Positions 51,894 through 61,992 of a stretch of 64,000 nt of DNA are shown piece by piece. The notes beneath the pieces were generated by a model. That model was not told the origin of the DNA. It saw only the letters and a list, made by a program, of their open reading frames with translations, and made no database searches. Source of the DNA: Chthoniobacteraceae bacterium (GTDB taxonomy: Bacteria; Verrucomicrobiota; Verrucomicrobiia; Chthoniobacterales; Chthoniobacteraceae); the NCBI GenBank assembly GCA_028293625.1, contig JAQGOL010000012.1, positions 1 to 64,000 of the forward strand. Direction: 5' to 3'. Made by a program: the position numbers and the translations under genes. Numbering within the stretch: the first letter of the stretch is position 1; each line of letters opens with the position of its first letter.

Positions 51894-54800
51894 TCATGGA
51901 GAGAGAAGGATTCGATAGAAGCGGCGGTTGCCGGGAGGATTGCTTTCAACCACCGTGAGTGTCGAATTGGTGGCCACCTCCTCATTTCCCACGGGCGCCC
52001 ATGTCAGGAGATCGCTGCTGACTTCAACCCGGTAGCGCAACCCGGGCGTGGTGGTGAACGTAATCGACACTTTGGCGGTCTCGCGCGTGAATTCCGTTAA
52101 TTGCGTCAGCGCATTGGAGCGGCCCGGAGTGGGAAGGCTCAGCGCGCGAATCATGGCGCCGCCGTCCGGGAAACGGCCCTCCGTGCGATCCTCCGTCTGG
52201 GGGCCGAATACGACCGAGTCGATGAGTGTGCCGTCCGGTGCGGAAAGCACCAGCGCTTCGCCGCCGCCCGCGAGCTTGAAGTTGGCGTGAAGCTCCGGAT
52301 TGCCGGCGCTGTTTTCCAAGGCCTCGTTGTCCGCCCAGACCAGCAGGCGTCCGCCGGCGGGGATCGTATAACCATTCGGCACGATGAATTGCGAAGGGAG
52401 CCCGGACTGATCGCTCAGCTGCCAGTTGGCGAGGTTCACCGGCGTGCCGGTCGGGTTATAGATTTCAAACCAGTCGTCGGCGTGTCCGTCCGCCGGATCC
52501 GGATAGGAGGAATTGGTCGCCATCCATTCATTGATGCGCAAAGCGGGCCACGTCGCCGTGCCGGTGTAATGGATGGTCAACGTTGTTGAGCCGAGCAGGT
52601 TTCCGGACGTCCCGAGCGCATTGATCACGATCGTATTGTCGCCGGGCGCAAGAAGGTAAGTGGCGCTCCATGCGTTGACTGACGACCAGACCACGCCCAA
52701 TTCGGTTCCCTTGGCGGTGATGCTCTTTGTTCCGATTGGCGCGGTGCCGCTCAGGGTGATCGTGCCGGTGTCGGTGCTGAAACTCGTCGGCCCGGTGACG
52801 GTGAAACCTGAGGCCACTGTCGCGAGTTGCGAGAGGATGTAATTGCGCCGTGCGGCCACATAATCCTTCACCCCCTGCACGCCCGTGGCATTGACTCCCT
52901 GTGCAAGCAGCGCGTTGTGGATCAGGTCGATGCGCGCATTGGCCGCAAGCAGCGGCCCGTTGACCGCGTCACTGAAGGCGCGCCAGTAGCTTCGGCGGAA
53001 AGTGATGTTGTTGCGGAATTTGAGCATCAACGAATCGGCCAGCGATTCATTGCCGACATGCTCGGAAGTGTTCGTGAAAAGATTCGACGTGGCCGAATCG
53101 CCGACCTGTCCAAACGAGAAATCGATATCCCACGGAATCATCGCCCAGCGGCCGGCGGGCGGCTTGTACACATACATGTTCTTGCCGATGCTCCAGCCGT
53201 AGGAATCCCAGTTGCCCGCGATCCGCTGCAATGCCATCGCGCGCATCCACGAGTCGATATCGACCAAGGTGGAAACCTGCGTCTGATAGGCCGTGCCATT
53301 CGGTTCGTTGTGCGCCGCGACAAGCGCGAAGAAGTCCGCGAAATTATTGTCGAGCACGTCTCCGGCACGCGGCGCCCAAAGCCAGCGGTAGCGCGCCGTT
53401 TTTTTCACACCACCCGTTGTCGTGAAATTGCCGAGAGTCGCGCGGACGTCGCCCAGAGCGCTCATCGCGTTATCCTGAAATTCGACCCAGTCCTGGGACT
53501 TGTGCATGACGCCCTGGTCGTTGTTCGGAAACCATTCCTTAAGAAACTCACCGCCCGGCTGCTGGGTATCTTCGAGCACTGACTGGCGTTGCTGGCCATT
53601 GACGAAGACGCGCACAAAGCGGCGGTGAATCGCCGGGACGCCGAGCTTGCGGGCGATCCACCAGGCAAGCTGTTCGCGCTGAAAAGCCGCATCGTCTCCG
53701 ACCGATCCCGGCAGCGCGAGGATGCCGGCCGTCTCGCCGAGCAACGGATCGTCAGTCGGAAAGTTCAATGTGTAATCGCACGGCGCGCCCGTCGGCCCGC
53801 TGAATCCCGGCGTGTGCGCCCAGCTGCCGCTGTATTGGGCCGTCGCGTTATAAATCACGCGATCCCCGCCGTAGACGAAAGTAATGTCGAGCGGCGCATT
53901 GCTGTTTTTCTCGCGCACGGCCCATCGGTCGGCGGTCGCTTTGGTCATCCACATTCGATAGACGCCAAAATCGCCGGTTGGGACACGATCGCCCCAGCGC
54001 ACCAGGCATTCGCGGACCGGTGCGTCGTCAGGGAAAGTCGCGGACGCGCCCGCCGTGTCGGCCGCCACGACGCGGAAGGCCGCGAGCACGCCGGAGGTTT
54101 GCGCGGGAATTTGCGCGGAGAAAAGGCCGCCGCCTATCGGTGCCATCGCCACGCTCGCAAGCGTGGCGCCGGGATCGATGCGGTATTGGAGCTGCACGCC
54201 GTTGAGCGGGTCCGGATCGGATACGCGCGCATAGACCACCACCGGTTGTCCGCCGTGCGGAAGGATCGGCCGATGGGTCACCTCGCTGATGGCCGGGCCG
54301 GAATTGGTGGCCGCGCGCGAGTTCGGCGCACCGGGTGTGCCGAGCGCTCCGGAGGTCAGTATGTAACCGCTCGCCTCCAGCCAGCTTCCCCTGAGCCGCA
54401 AAAGAATTTCAGGCGAGCCGCGCAACCACTTCACCTTTGCGCGAATCGTGGCGGTCGTGCCGGCGGGAATCGTGGCGGTCAGCGGTGTGAAGACGCGGTT
54501 GGAAGTGTCGCCGCGATCTGTCGCACGAAGATGGAGCGCGCCGTTTTCGACCGTGGAGGTCTCCTGTGTCCCTTGAAAGGTCCAGCCTGCCGCGCCGGAA
54601 CTGAAGGCGCCGTTCGTGATGAGATTGGTACCGCCCGATCTGATGATCTCGACGTCGTCGACAAGGCATTCGCCTTTGCCGAGAAGAAAGAGCTGAAGCT
54701 GATTGGCAGGCGCCGCGCCCATGCCGTTGTCGAGCACGCCTGTAAGTTCAATCGTTTTCCAGTCGCTCACCGCCGAGCTGTCGCTATCGGCCCATGAAGC

Positions 54801-56843
54801 TGCGAGGCGTCCGTCCGCGCGCGCATCAATGAGCTCAAGACTGCTTCCGCCGCCATCGCTCCATTTGCCCCATCGCCCGCCGGTGCCGTAAGTGAGCGCA
54901 TCAACTTCCACGTTGAGCGTTTGTGTCGGGCCGCCCGCCGGCGTGTAAGCGACCGGCTTCTGCAGCACGAGATTTCCGCTGCGATCGCTGAGCGAACCGG
55001 AGAAAGGCCCCAGTGTGTTTTCTTTGGTCAGCCCGGCATAAGCCGCGATCAAGTGCGACGGATTTTGCGCAAGCACGATGCGCCCGCCGGCCGCGATCGT
55101 CGTGCCGGGGGGGAAGTTGAAGTCCGCTTCGCCGCGCATCCGCCAGCCGCTCATATCGAGCGCCGCCGCGGTCCGATTCTGGAGTTCAATAAACTCGTCG
55201 GCCGCGAGCGTCGTAATCGGGTGATACATGATCTCGCTGATCACCACGTCGCCGCGGCGTGGCGCCGAATTGGCCCCGCCGGGTGTCGCTGCAGTAAGCG
55301 TGCTCCATTGCTTCGCGCCGTCCGGGGTGCGTCCGCTGCTGACCGCCATTTCCTGTGCTCCAAAACGCACCGCATCGAGCACGCGCGCCCCTTGCGGCGC
55401 TTTTAAATAAATCGTGTCGCCAGCCGCGTGCGGCGCGAAACCAAGGCCGGTTTCATTGAGCGCGAGGAAACCCTTTGCCGGAATGCTTGCACCGGCAGGG
55501 AAAACATATTTCGGCAGATCAGGATGATCCGAAAGGATGCAGCCGGTCAGGTCCACGGCCGTGGCGCCTGTGTTGTATAGCTCGATAAAATCGCCGTTCA
55601 GAAGATGCGCAAGCACCTCGTTGATGAGCACGCCCCGCCACGGATTTTCAAGCTGCGGTTCGGCGGCGCCAGGAGAGCCGCCTGCCTGTACGCTCATCGC
55701 CCACGCGGCCGCATTGCGCATTCCCAGAGTCGGCCGTGAAAGCACCAGTGATGGTCCGCCGCCATCGGGCGCCGCGGGCCATTCATTGTCGCTTTGGTAA
55801 TCGACCTCAAAGACAATTCCGCCACCTTCATTGCGAAGATTCAGCTTGCCGCCCCCATTGTTGAGCGCGCCCATCCATGGTCCGAGCACCCCGGTGATTC
55901 CATAGATTGTGCCGACATCTGCGGGAACCGCCGCAATGACCAGGCGCCCCAGCGCGGGGATCGTCGTTCCCGGCGGGAAGTCGTAAGCAACTTCACCCGT
56001 GATCCGGTAGCCGCTCAGATCCTCCGCCCACGGCTGCGAATTGTAGAGCTCGATAAATTCGGCGTTCCGCCCGTCCGCGCGGCTCGCGGGGTGATACATG
56101 ATTTCCGAGAAAACGAATGCCCCGCGCCGTGTCGCCGGCCCGATTGGTTCCGACTCGGCAATGGTGAAATCCGGCGGAGGAGGCGGAGGCGGCTCGCCCT
56201 GGGCGATGTTCGCATTAAGTCCCGTCGAATCGCTTCCCACGTCGCCTGCGCTATCGACCACAAAATCGATCAGGTCCCCCGCGGCGAGCGTTTCGACCTC
56301 CTCAAAACTCGTCGCATCCGATCCTGCGCCGTTGGCCAGGATCGAGACGCCGTTACGCAGAATGTCGACCGCAACTGTCCCGGCATTGAGCGATTGGAAG
56401 TCGCCGCTGATCGTATAAACACCGCTGGCCGGAACCGTGTAGCGGAGCACCGCCGCCGCGGCCGGCAGCGCTCCCCCGTTTGCCGAAGGATTGCCCGGAT
56501 GAAGATGCATCTGGCCGGGCGCCATATTCGCAAAGGGGAGGGTGACCGTGCCGGAGGTCGTGTTTACCACCAGTGCCGGGACGATGAAATCATTGGCGTA
56601 ATACCACCCCTGCATGCTCGGCGAATTCGCCCAGTTATCGGTGTGGACGAGCCCTGTCGTGGAGAACTTCGAAGGCGTCGCCGGCGTGAAATTATAGCCG
56701 AGGCTAAGCGTGCCGCCGAACGGTCCGGGAAAACTGATGGCTCCGCTTGCCAGCTCATTGGCAATGAACGCGCTGTTGAGATTATACTCTCCAAACGCCG
56801 CGTTCAGCGGAAGCAGTGCCAACAAAAAGAGAGGGAGTTTCAT
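51894..56843 (-). CDS. Giant secreted lamin-tail/CotH-kinase protein
   Basis: 1,649 residues. Signal peptide, an N-terminal domain shared with the PEP-CTERM neighbour (about 20-210), lamin-tail domains at about 240-345 (VFSEIMYHP), 395-500 (LINEVLAHL) and 530-650 (VISEIMYHP), a carbohydrate-binding-like segment (690-810), a CotH-like kinase region (about 970-1360, LEDTQQPGGEFLKEWF, IPWDIDFSFGQ), an Ig-like domain, a fourth lamin-tail (INEWMATNSSYPDPADGHAD) and a last beta domain. It may anchor to or modify surface material (inference). No PEP-CTERM tag at its end. Confidence 0.85.
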   Translation of the reverse strand: MKLPLFLLALLPLNAAFGEYNLNSAFIANELASGAISFPGPFGGTLSLGYNFTPATPSKFSTTGLVHTDNWANSPSMQGWYYANDFIVPALVVNTTSGTVTLPFANMAPGQMHLHPGNPSANGGALPAAAAVLRYTVPASGVYTISGDFQSLNAGTVAVDILRNGVSILANGAGSDATSFEEVETLAAGDLIDFVVDSAGDVGSDSTGLNANIAQGEPPPPPPPDFTIAESEPIGPATRRGAFVFSEIMYHPASRADGRNAEFIELYNSQPWAEDLSGYRITGEVAYDFPPGTTIPALGRLVIAAVPADVGTIYGITGVLGPWMGALNNGGGKLNLRNEGGGIVFEVDYQSDNEWPAAPDGGGPSLVLSRPTLGMRNAAAWAMSVQAGGSPGAAEPQLENPWRGVLINEVLAHLLNGDFIELYNTGATAVDLTGCILSDHPDLPKYVFPAGASIPAKGFLALNETGLGFAPHAAGDTIYLKAPQGARVLDAVRFGAQEMAVSSGRTPDGAKQWSTLTAATPGGANSAPRRGDVVISEIMYHPITTLAADEFIELQNRTAAALDMSGWRMRGEADFNFPPGTTIAAGGRIVLAQNPSHLIAAYAGLTKENTLGPFSGSLSDRSGNLVLQKPVAYTPAGGPTQTLNVEVDALTYGTGGRWGKWSDGGGSSLELIDARADGRLAASWADSDSSAVSDWKTIELTGVLDNGMGAAPANQLQLFLLGKGECLVDDVEIIRSGGTNLITNGAFSSGAAGWTFQGTQETSTVENGALHLRATDRGDTSNRVFTPLTATIPAGTTATIRAKVKWLRGSPEILLRLRGSWLEASGYILTSGALGTPGAPNSRAATNSGPAISEVTHRPILPHGGQPVVVYARVSDPDPLNGVQLQYRIDPGATLASVAMAPIGGGLFSAQIPAQTSGVLAAFRVVAADTAGASATFPDDAPVRECLVRWGDRVPTGDFGVYRMWMTKATADRWAVREKNSNAPLDITFVYGGDRVIYNATAQYSGSWAHTPGFSGPTGAPCDYTLNFPTDDPLLGETAGILALPGSVGDDAAFQREQLAWWIARKLGVPAIHRRFVRVFVNGQQRQSVLEDTQQPGGEFLKEWFPNNDQGVMHKSQDWVEFQDNAMSALGDVRATLGNFTTTGGVKKTARYRWLWAPRAGDVLDNNFADFFALVAAHNEPNGTAYQTQVSTLVDIDSWMRAMALQRIAGNWDSYGWSIGKNMYVYKPPAGRWAMIPWDIDFSFGQVGDSATSNLFTNTSEHVGNESLADSLMLKFRNNITFRRSYWRAFSDAVNGPLLAANARIDLIHNALLAQGVNATGVQGVKDYVAARRNYILSQLATVASGFTVTGPTSFSTDTGTITLSGTAPIGTKSITAKGTELGVVWSSVNAWSATYLLAPGDNTIVINALGTSGNLLGSTTLTIHYTGTATWPALRINEWMATNSSYPDPADGHADDWFEIYNPTGTPVNLANWQLSDQSGLPSQFIVPNGYTIPAGGRLLVWADNEALENSAGNPELHANFKLAGGGEALVLSAPDGTLIDSVVFGPQTEDRTEGRFPDGGAMIRALSLPTPGRSNALTQLTEFTRETAKVSITFTTTPGLRYRVEVSSDLLTWAPVGNEEVATNSTLTVVESNPPGNRRFYRILLSP

Positions 56844-56868
56844 GGGGGGAAACGCTCTGGGTTACAAG

Positions 56869-57858
56869 TTAGTCCGGCCTGGGATGCGCGCGCGGGGCTG
56901 TCACGCCATTCACCACGTTGGGCGGCAGTTTTTTGCCGATCGCCGTCGCAGCAAGCGTCGCGGCCGTCTCGCGCAATTTCCTCACGGCCGTGGGACTGGT
57001 CGAGGCGATGTGGGGGGCAAGAATGACATTCGGAAGTTTGCGCAGCGCATGATCGGCCGGGATCGGTTCGGGATCGCACACGTCGAGTGCCGCGGCGCCA
57101 AGGTGGCCGCTCTTCAAGGCGTCCACCAGCGCGTCGGTATCGACCAAATCCCCGCGGGCCACATTGATAAGGATGGCCCCGGAAGGGAGTTTCGCGATCG
57201 CCGCGGCGTTGATCATCTTGCGGGTCTGGGCGTTGGACGGGCAATGCAGCGTGAGCACGTCGGATTGCGAAAAGAGCGCCTCGGTCGAGTCGATGGCAGT
57301 CGCGCCGGCGGCATTGATTTCCGCGACCGATGCGATCGGATCGAAGACCAGCACCTTGCATTTAAAAGGGAGCAACCGCCTTACGACTTCGCGCCCGATC
57401 CGCCCGAAACCGACGACGCCCACGGTGAGATCGCGCAACGCCTTCATCGCGCTGGCCGGGACCTTTGTGCCCCATTCGCCGTTGCGAAGATTGACCGTAT
57501 GAGTCACCACCTGGCGGGTCGCCCCAAGGATAAAAGCGAGGGTATGATCGGCAACTTCATCGATGCAATAATCGGGAATATTGCACACCGGGATGCCGTG
57601 CGAACGCGCCGCCTCAAGGTCGACATTATCAACGCCGATCCCGTAGCGGACGATGGCGCTGGCCTTGTTCATGGCCGCAATGACATTGGCATTCACCTTT
57701 GCAAACTGGGTGATCACGCAATCGGCATCCGCGACCAGCGAGATGAGATCCGCCTCGGTTGCGCATTGGCGGCCAATAAGCTCGCAGCCTGCGGAGCTGA
57801 TGATCGCTTCCTCCATCGCAAGATCGGGAAACGTGTAATCGGTGACAACGACTTTCAT
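56869..57858 (-). CDS. D-2-hydroxyacid dehydrogenase (CtBP/SerA-like)
   Basis: 329 residues. NAD-binding VGVVGFGRIGREV; the catalytic Arg in INVARGDLVD, the Glu in LDVCDPEPIP and the His in APHIA. The N-terminal domain starts MKVVVTDYTFPDLAMEE, as in the CtBP-like D-isomer-specific group. It interconverts a 2-oxo and a D-2-hydroxy acid with NAD. It lies 83 nt downstream of the E2 gene on the same strand and may be the last gene of that operon. The substrate is unknown. Confidence 0.85.
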   Translation of the reverse strand: MKVVVTDYTFPDLAMEEAIISSAGCELIGRQCATEADLISLVADADCVITQFAKVNANVIAAMNKASAIVRYGIGVDNVDLEAARSHGIPVCNIPDYCIDEVADHTLAFILGATRQVVTHTVNLRNGEWGTKVPASAMKALRDLTVGVVGFGRIGREVVRRLLPFKCKVLVFDPIASVAEINAAGATAIDSTEALFSQSDVLTLHCPSNAQTRKMINAAAIAKLPSGAILINVARGDLVDTDALVDALKSGHLGAAALDVCDPEPIPADHALRKLPNVILAPHIASTSPTAVRKLRETAATLAATAIGKKLPPNVVNGVTAPRAHPRPD

Positions 57859-57941
57859 ATTTTGGGGGGAATGCGTCCTGACACGGTTGTAACCGCGGCG
57901 GGGCGTTTTTGTTTTGATTAAAGCGAACAGGAGCGGAGAAA

Positions 57942-59174
57942 TCAGCTTTCGAGCAAATACGCAGGACTTTCAATGTGATGTCGCAGCGTTTCAAGGAAGC
58001 GGCCCGCGGGTGCGCCGTCCACGATGCGGTGATCGAACGTGAGGCTTAAGGTCACCATCTGCCGGGGCACAATCTGGCCGGCGACGACCACCGCCTCGAA
58101 TGCGATGCGGCCCACTCCCAGGATCGCGCACTGCGGCAGATTGATGATCGGCGTGAAGGCTTCAATGCCGAGGCTGCCAAGATTGGTGATCGTGAAAGTG
58201 CCGCCCTGAAGGAGCTCGCCGGAGAGACGATTGGCGCGTGCCGCCGCAATCAACGCGCGGGAGGCCTCGGCCACCTCGGTAAGATTTAGCGAGGGAACGT
58301 TTTGGATGACCGGCGCCAGAAGGCCCGCATCAACATCCACGGCGATGGCGATGTTGATATGATCGGGGAAAAAGAGAGTCTCCTCGCGCCACTGGGCGGT
58401 GAGCAAAGGATGCTCCTGCAACGCCGCGGCGGCCAGCTTCACAAGCATGTCGTTGAAGCTCGGGACGGGTTCACCGGGCCAGGCGGCGGCTTTGAGTTTC
58501 TCCCGGATGAGCACAAGCTGGGTTGCGTCAGCGCGGCTGTTTAAAGTGACCGGCGCGGCTTGCTGAATCCCGGCGGACATGCGCCGCGCTATCGTACGGC
58601 GCGTGGCACTCATCGGTTTTGTATGGCCCGGCAGATTGGAGTGAGCGGGTTCGACCGGGGCGGGCGTCACGGGATCAGGGCGGTCCGTGCTTGCCGCGGC
58701 GGCCAGGACATCGCGTTCACGGATCCGTTTGGTGCGGCCGGTCCCGCGCAGTTTGCGTAAATCAATTCCCAGGGCCAGGGCCGTGCGCGCCGCGCGCGGA
58801 CTGATTCTGAATGCATTTTCCAGCGCGGGTACGGCAGGCAAGACGCGTGCGTTATCGACCACGGGGAGTGCGGCCGGCTCGGGGGGCTCAATTTGGGCTG
58901 CCGATGGTGCCTGGAATAAAGCGGTTTCCCCTTCTTCAACGAGGTAGCCCAGGAGCGCGCCGACGAGAATAACGGTGCCGGCGGCAGGCGCGTCGGGGGC
59001 GATCCGCAGGATGCCGCTATCGACGGCCTCGACTTCCTGGGAAGCTTTTTCGCTTTCAAGGGTGAAGAGCGATTCACCCACGGCGACGTACTCGCCTTCC
59101 TGCTTAAGCCAGCCAAGAAAGGTCCCTTCCTCCATCGACCAGCCCAAACGTGGAACAGTGATTTCAAACGCCAT
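57942..59174 (-). CDS. E2 component, dihydrolipoamide acyltransferase
   Basis: 410 residues. One lipoyl domain (about 1-80, lipoyl Lys in LESEKASQEVEAVDSG), a short linker, a peripheral subunit-binding domain (RISPRAARTALALGIDLRKLRGTG), then the catalytic core ending TFDHRIVDGAPAGRFLETL with the His-x-x-x-Asp active site. It takes the acyl group from the E1 and passes it to CoA. The substrate could be pyruvate, acetoin or a branched 2-oxoacid. The E1 gene is upstream with 4 nt spacing; no E3 is in the window. Confidence 0.9.
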   Translation of the reverse strand: MAFEITVPRLGWSMEEGTFLGWLKQEGEYVAVGESLFTLESEKASQEVEAVDSGILRIAPDAPAAGTVILVGALLGYLVEEGETALFQAPSAAQIEPPEPAALPVVDNARVLPAVPALENAFRISPRAARTALALGIDLRKLRGTGRTKRIRERDVLAAAASTDRPDPVTPAPVEPAHSNLPGHTKPMSATRRTIARRMSAGIQQAAPVTLNSRADATQLVLIREKLKAAAWPGEPVPSFNDMLVKLAAAALQEHPLLTAQWREETLFFPDHINIAIAVDVDAGLLAPVIQNVPSLNLTEVAEASRALIAAARANRLSGELLQGGTFTITNLGSLGIEAFTPIINLPQCAILGVGRIAFEAVVVAGQIVPRQMVTLSLTFDHRIVDGAPAGRFLETLRHHIESPAYLLES

Positions 59175-59178
59175 AACT

Positions 59179-61182
59179 TTATTCCTCGAGCAAATCGCGG
59201 ATGGCCTGCGCGATTGTTTCTGAATTTGGCGCCATCGCGGCCTCAAGCGGTGGGCTGTAAGGGGTGGGTGAGTGCGCCCCGTTAAGCCGGCGGATCGGCG
59301 CGTCGAGATCGTCAAAAACGAAGTCGCCAAGCTGCGCGGCAATCTCGGCGCCGACTCCGCACGGCGCGAAGTCTTCATCCACAATCAGCAGGCGCCCGGT
59401 TTTGCGCACCGATTCGACGATCGTGTTGATGTCGAGCGGGGCGACTGTGCGCGGATCGATCAGCTCGACGGAAATGCCTTCCTTTGCCAGCACCGCGCAG
59501 GCCGCCAAGGTCTTGTGCACCATCAGCGCCAGCGCGACGACAGTGATGTCGCCGCCTTCACGCACGATCTTCGCCTGGCCGAATTCGATGAAATACTCCT
59601 CCTCGGGCACGGAACTCTTGAAGCCGAGCACTTCTTTGTGCTCCAGGAAAAGGACCGGGTCATCGCAGTTGAGCGCGGTTTTGAGCAAACCCTTGGCATC
59701 GTAGGCGTTCGAGGGAACCACGACTCGCAGCCCCGGGAAATGCGCATACATCGCGTAATAATTGCCCGAATGATGGGTCGCCGAAGAATGTCCCATGCCG
59801 ATGCAACCGCGAAGAAGCACCGGCATCCTGAGCCGGCCACTGCTCATATATTGCATCTTCGCAATCTGGTTGATGATCTCGCCGACCCCGTCGAGGAGAA
59901 AGTCCGAGAACATAAAATCGACAACGGGCCGCGTGCCTGTCATCGCCGCGCCGCCCGCGAGACCGACAAATCCGCGTTCGCAAATCGGCGTGTCGCACAA
60001 GCGTTCGGCTCCGTAGAGTTCAAAAAGCCCCGTGGTGGTGCCGAAGTTTCCGCCCCGCTTTCCAATGCCCTCTCCGAAGACGAAAATGGCGGGGTTTTTC
60101 GCCATCTCCTCCGTAAGCGCTTCAAGGGTGGCCTTCATAAAAGTCAGCTCACGATTGCGAAGCGAACTTTGCGGCGGTCCGGATGGCTGAGGAGTGCTCA
60201 GCGCCCGGGGAGACGAGAAGACGTGCGTCGTGGCGGTGGAAGCGGCGGGCAGCGGGCTGCTCTCTCCAAAACCATGCGCAGCTTCCACGGCGGCTGCCAC
60301 TTCATCCGCGATCGACTCGAGCTCCGCGGCTTCCGCGATGTTTCCCTCCGTCAAGGTCTGCTTGAGACGCAGGATCGGGCAGCGCGTTTTCCAAAGCTCG
60401 ACTTCCTCGCGAGTGCGATAGGTGAAATCGCCCATCCCTTCGGCATGCGGCCGGGTCCGGTAAGTTTTACATTCAAGGAGCGTGGCGCCGCCGCCGCTTC
60501 GGGCACGGCGAATCGCTTCACCGGCCGCCGCGTGGACTGCTTTCACATCGTTGCCATCCACCTCGACTCCCGCGAGTCCGTAAATCGCCGCCCGGCTCTG
60601 GACGCTGGGATTGCCCGCCGAATAACCAAAGGCAATCTCGGTCGCGTATTGATTGTTCTCGCAGACAAAAAGCACGGGCAGTTTCCAGATCCCGGCCATG
60701 TTCAATCCTTCATGGAAGGCGCCGTTGTTCACGGCGCCATCGCCAAAAAAGGCAACCCCGACATGCTCGCTTCTGAGCAGCTTAAAGCTGTAGCCGGCCC
60801 CTGCCGCCTGGAGGATGCACGGACCAACGATTCCGCTTGTTCCCATCAGCCCGATTTCCGGCGCGAACAGATGCATGCTCCCTCCGCGCCCGTGCGAGCA
60901 ACCTGTCTCGCGTCCGTAAAGCTCCGCGAAGAGCTGCCGTGGATCGAGCCCTTTGGCGAGCGCATGCCCATGGCCCCGATGCGTGCTGAAGATGGCATCC
61001 CGGTAAGTGAGATGCGCGCAGACCCCCACGGCGATCGCTTCCTGTCCAACATAGGTATGGCACGCGCCCGGGATCAGGCCGCGCTGATGCGATTTCGCCA
61101 GCCGCTCCTCGCAGAGCCGGATCGTCAGCATCTCCCGGTAAAGTGCCAGCAGCTCGGGCTTGTCTAATGAAGAAGTTGTCAT
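59179..61182 (-). CDS. Fused E1 alpha-beta of a 2-oxoacid/acetoin dehydrogenase
   Basis: 667 residues. Residues about 1-330 are an E1-alpha (ALYREMLTIRLCEERL, RGHGHALAKG, TPP motif FFGDGAVNNGAFHEGLNMA to ENNQYA). A linker of about 50 residues, rich in S, T and P, joins a full E1-beta (about 350-667, TFMKATLEALTEEMAK, MGHSSATHHSG, LIDPRTVAPLD). The two are usually separate genes. It decarboxylates a 2-oxoacid or splits acetoin on TPP. ATG 61182 overlaps the SDR stop as ATGA. Confidence 0.92.
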   Translation of the reverse strand: MTTSSLDKPELLALYREMLTIRLCEERLAKSHQRGLIPGACHTYVGQEAIAVGVCAHLTYRDAIFSTHRGHGHALAKGLDPRQLFAELYGRETGCSHGRGGSMHLFAPEIGLMGTSGIVGPCILQAAGAGYSFKLLRSEHVGVAFFGDGAVNNGAFHEGLNMAGIWKLPVLFVCENNQYATEIAFGYSAGNPSVQSRAAIYGLAGVEVDGNDVKAVHAAAGEAIRRARSGGGATLLECKTYRTRPHAEGMGDFTYRTREEVELWKTRCPILRLKQTLTEGNIAEAAELESIADEVAAAVEAAHGFGESSPLPAASTATTHVFSSPRALSTPQPSGPPQSSLRNRELTFMKATLEALTEEMAKNPAIFVFGEGIGKRGGNFGTTTGLFELYGAERLCDTPICERGFVGLAGGAAMTGTRPVVDFMFSDFLLDGVGEIINQIAKMQYMSSGRLRMPVLLRGCIGMGHSSATHHSGNYYAMYAHFPGLRVVVPSNAYDAKGLLKTALNCDDPVLFLEHKEVLGFKSSVPEEEYFIEFGQAKIVREGGDITVVALALMVHKTLAACAVLAKEGISVELIDPRTVAPLDINTIVESVRKTGRLLIVDEDFAPCGVGAEIAAQLGDFVFDDLDAPIRRLNGAHSPTPYSPPLEAAMAPNSETIAQAIRDLLEE

Positions 61183-61973
61183 CCGACAGATCCTCCCGCG
61201 TTCATCGCAAGGTTTCCGCCATCCATTGGAATGAGCGCGCCCGTGATCCAGCTCGAGGCGTCGGAGGCGAGGAAAACGGACAGGCCTTTGATGTCGTCGG
61301 GCTCGCCCAACCGGCCGGCCGGGACCGCGCTCAAAAATCGGGGACGAAGTGTCGGGTCGGCGCTCATGCGTTGCTCCAGACCGGCGTTGACCACCTGCGC
61401 CGGTAGGATGGCGTTCACGCGCACGCCGCGGCCCGCCCACTCGGTGCTCAATTCGCGGGTCATCTGCGCCACGGCACCCATCGCCATGCTGTATGCGATA
61501 TGTCCGCGGCCAAGTGAGCGCACGCTCGCCAGTGAACCGATGTTTACAATGCTCCCGCGACCGGCGGCCAGCATGCGTCGGCCCGCTTCCTGGCAGCAGC
61601 AAAACCGGCCATACACAAGGTTGCGCCACGTTGCCTCGACGTCCGCCAGCGCGATCTCTTCCGGACGCCCGAGGACGGCGTCTCCCGCCACGTTCCCGAG
61701 AAAATCGATCCGCCCGAAATCGCGGTCGAGTTGGGCGAACATATCGCGGATCTGTTCCGGATCGGAAATATCGCAAGCCCTCACGACGGCGCGGCGTCCG
61801 AGCCGGCCGATTTCCTCGGCCGTTGCCTGTGCGCCATCGGCGTGGCGATCTGCGAGCAGGAGATCGGCGCCGGCCTCCGCGAGTGCGAGGGCCATGGCGC
61901 GTCCCATTCCTCTGGCTGCCCCGGAGACGAGCGCGACGCGTCCGCTCAGATCAAATAGACCTAATGAAGTCAT
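61179..61973 (-). CDS. SDR-family oxidoreductase
   Basis: 264 residues. NAD(P)-binding VSGAARGMGRAMA, NVAGDAVLG (NNAG-like), and the catalytic block NIGSLASVRSLGRGHIAYSMAMGAVAQM. The usual Tyr-x-x-x-Lys reads YSMAM here, so the conserved Lys is replaced by Met. It is the first gene of the SDR-E1-E2 operon. ATG 61973 was used; longer starts reach into the palindrome. The substrate is unknown and, lacking the Lys, activity is in doubt. Confidence 0.85.
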   Translation of the reverse strand: MTSLGLFDLSGRVALVSGAARGMGRAMALALAEAGADLLLADRHADGAQATAEEIGRLGRRAVVRACDISDPEQIRDMFAQLDRDFGRIDFLGNVAGDAVLGRPEEIALADVEATWRNLVYGRFCCCQEAGRRMLAAGRGSIVNIGSLASVRSLGRGHIAYSMAMGAVAQMTRELSTEWAGRGVRVNAILPAQVVNAGLEQRMSADPTLRPRFLSAVPAGRLGEPDDIKGLSVFLASDASSWITGALIPMDGGNLAMNAGGSVG

Positions 61974-61992
61974 GGGAATCGAGGTCATCATG

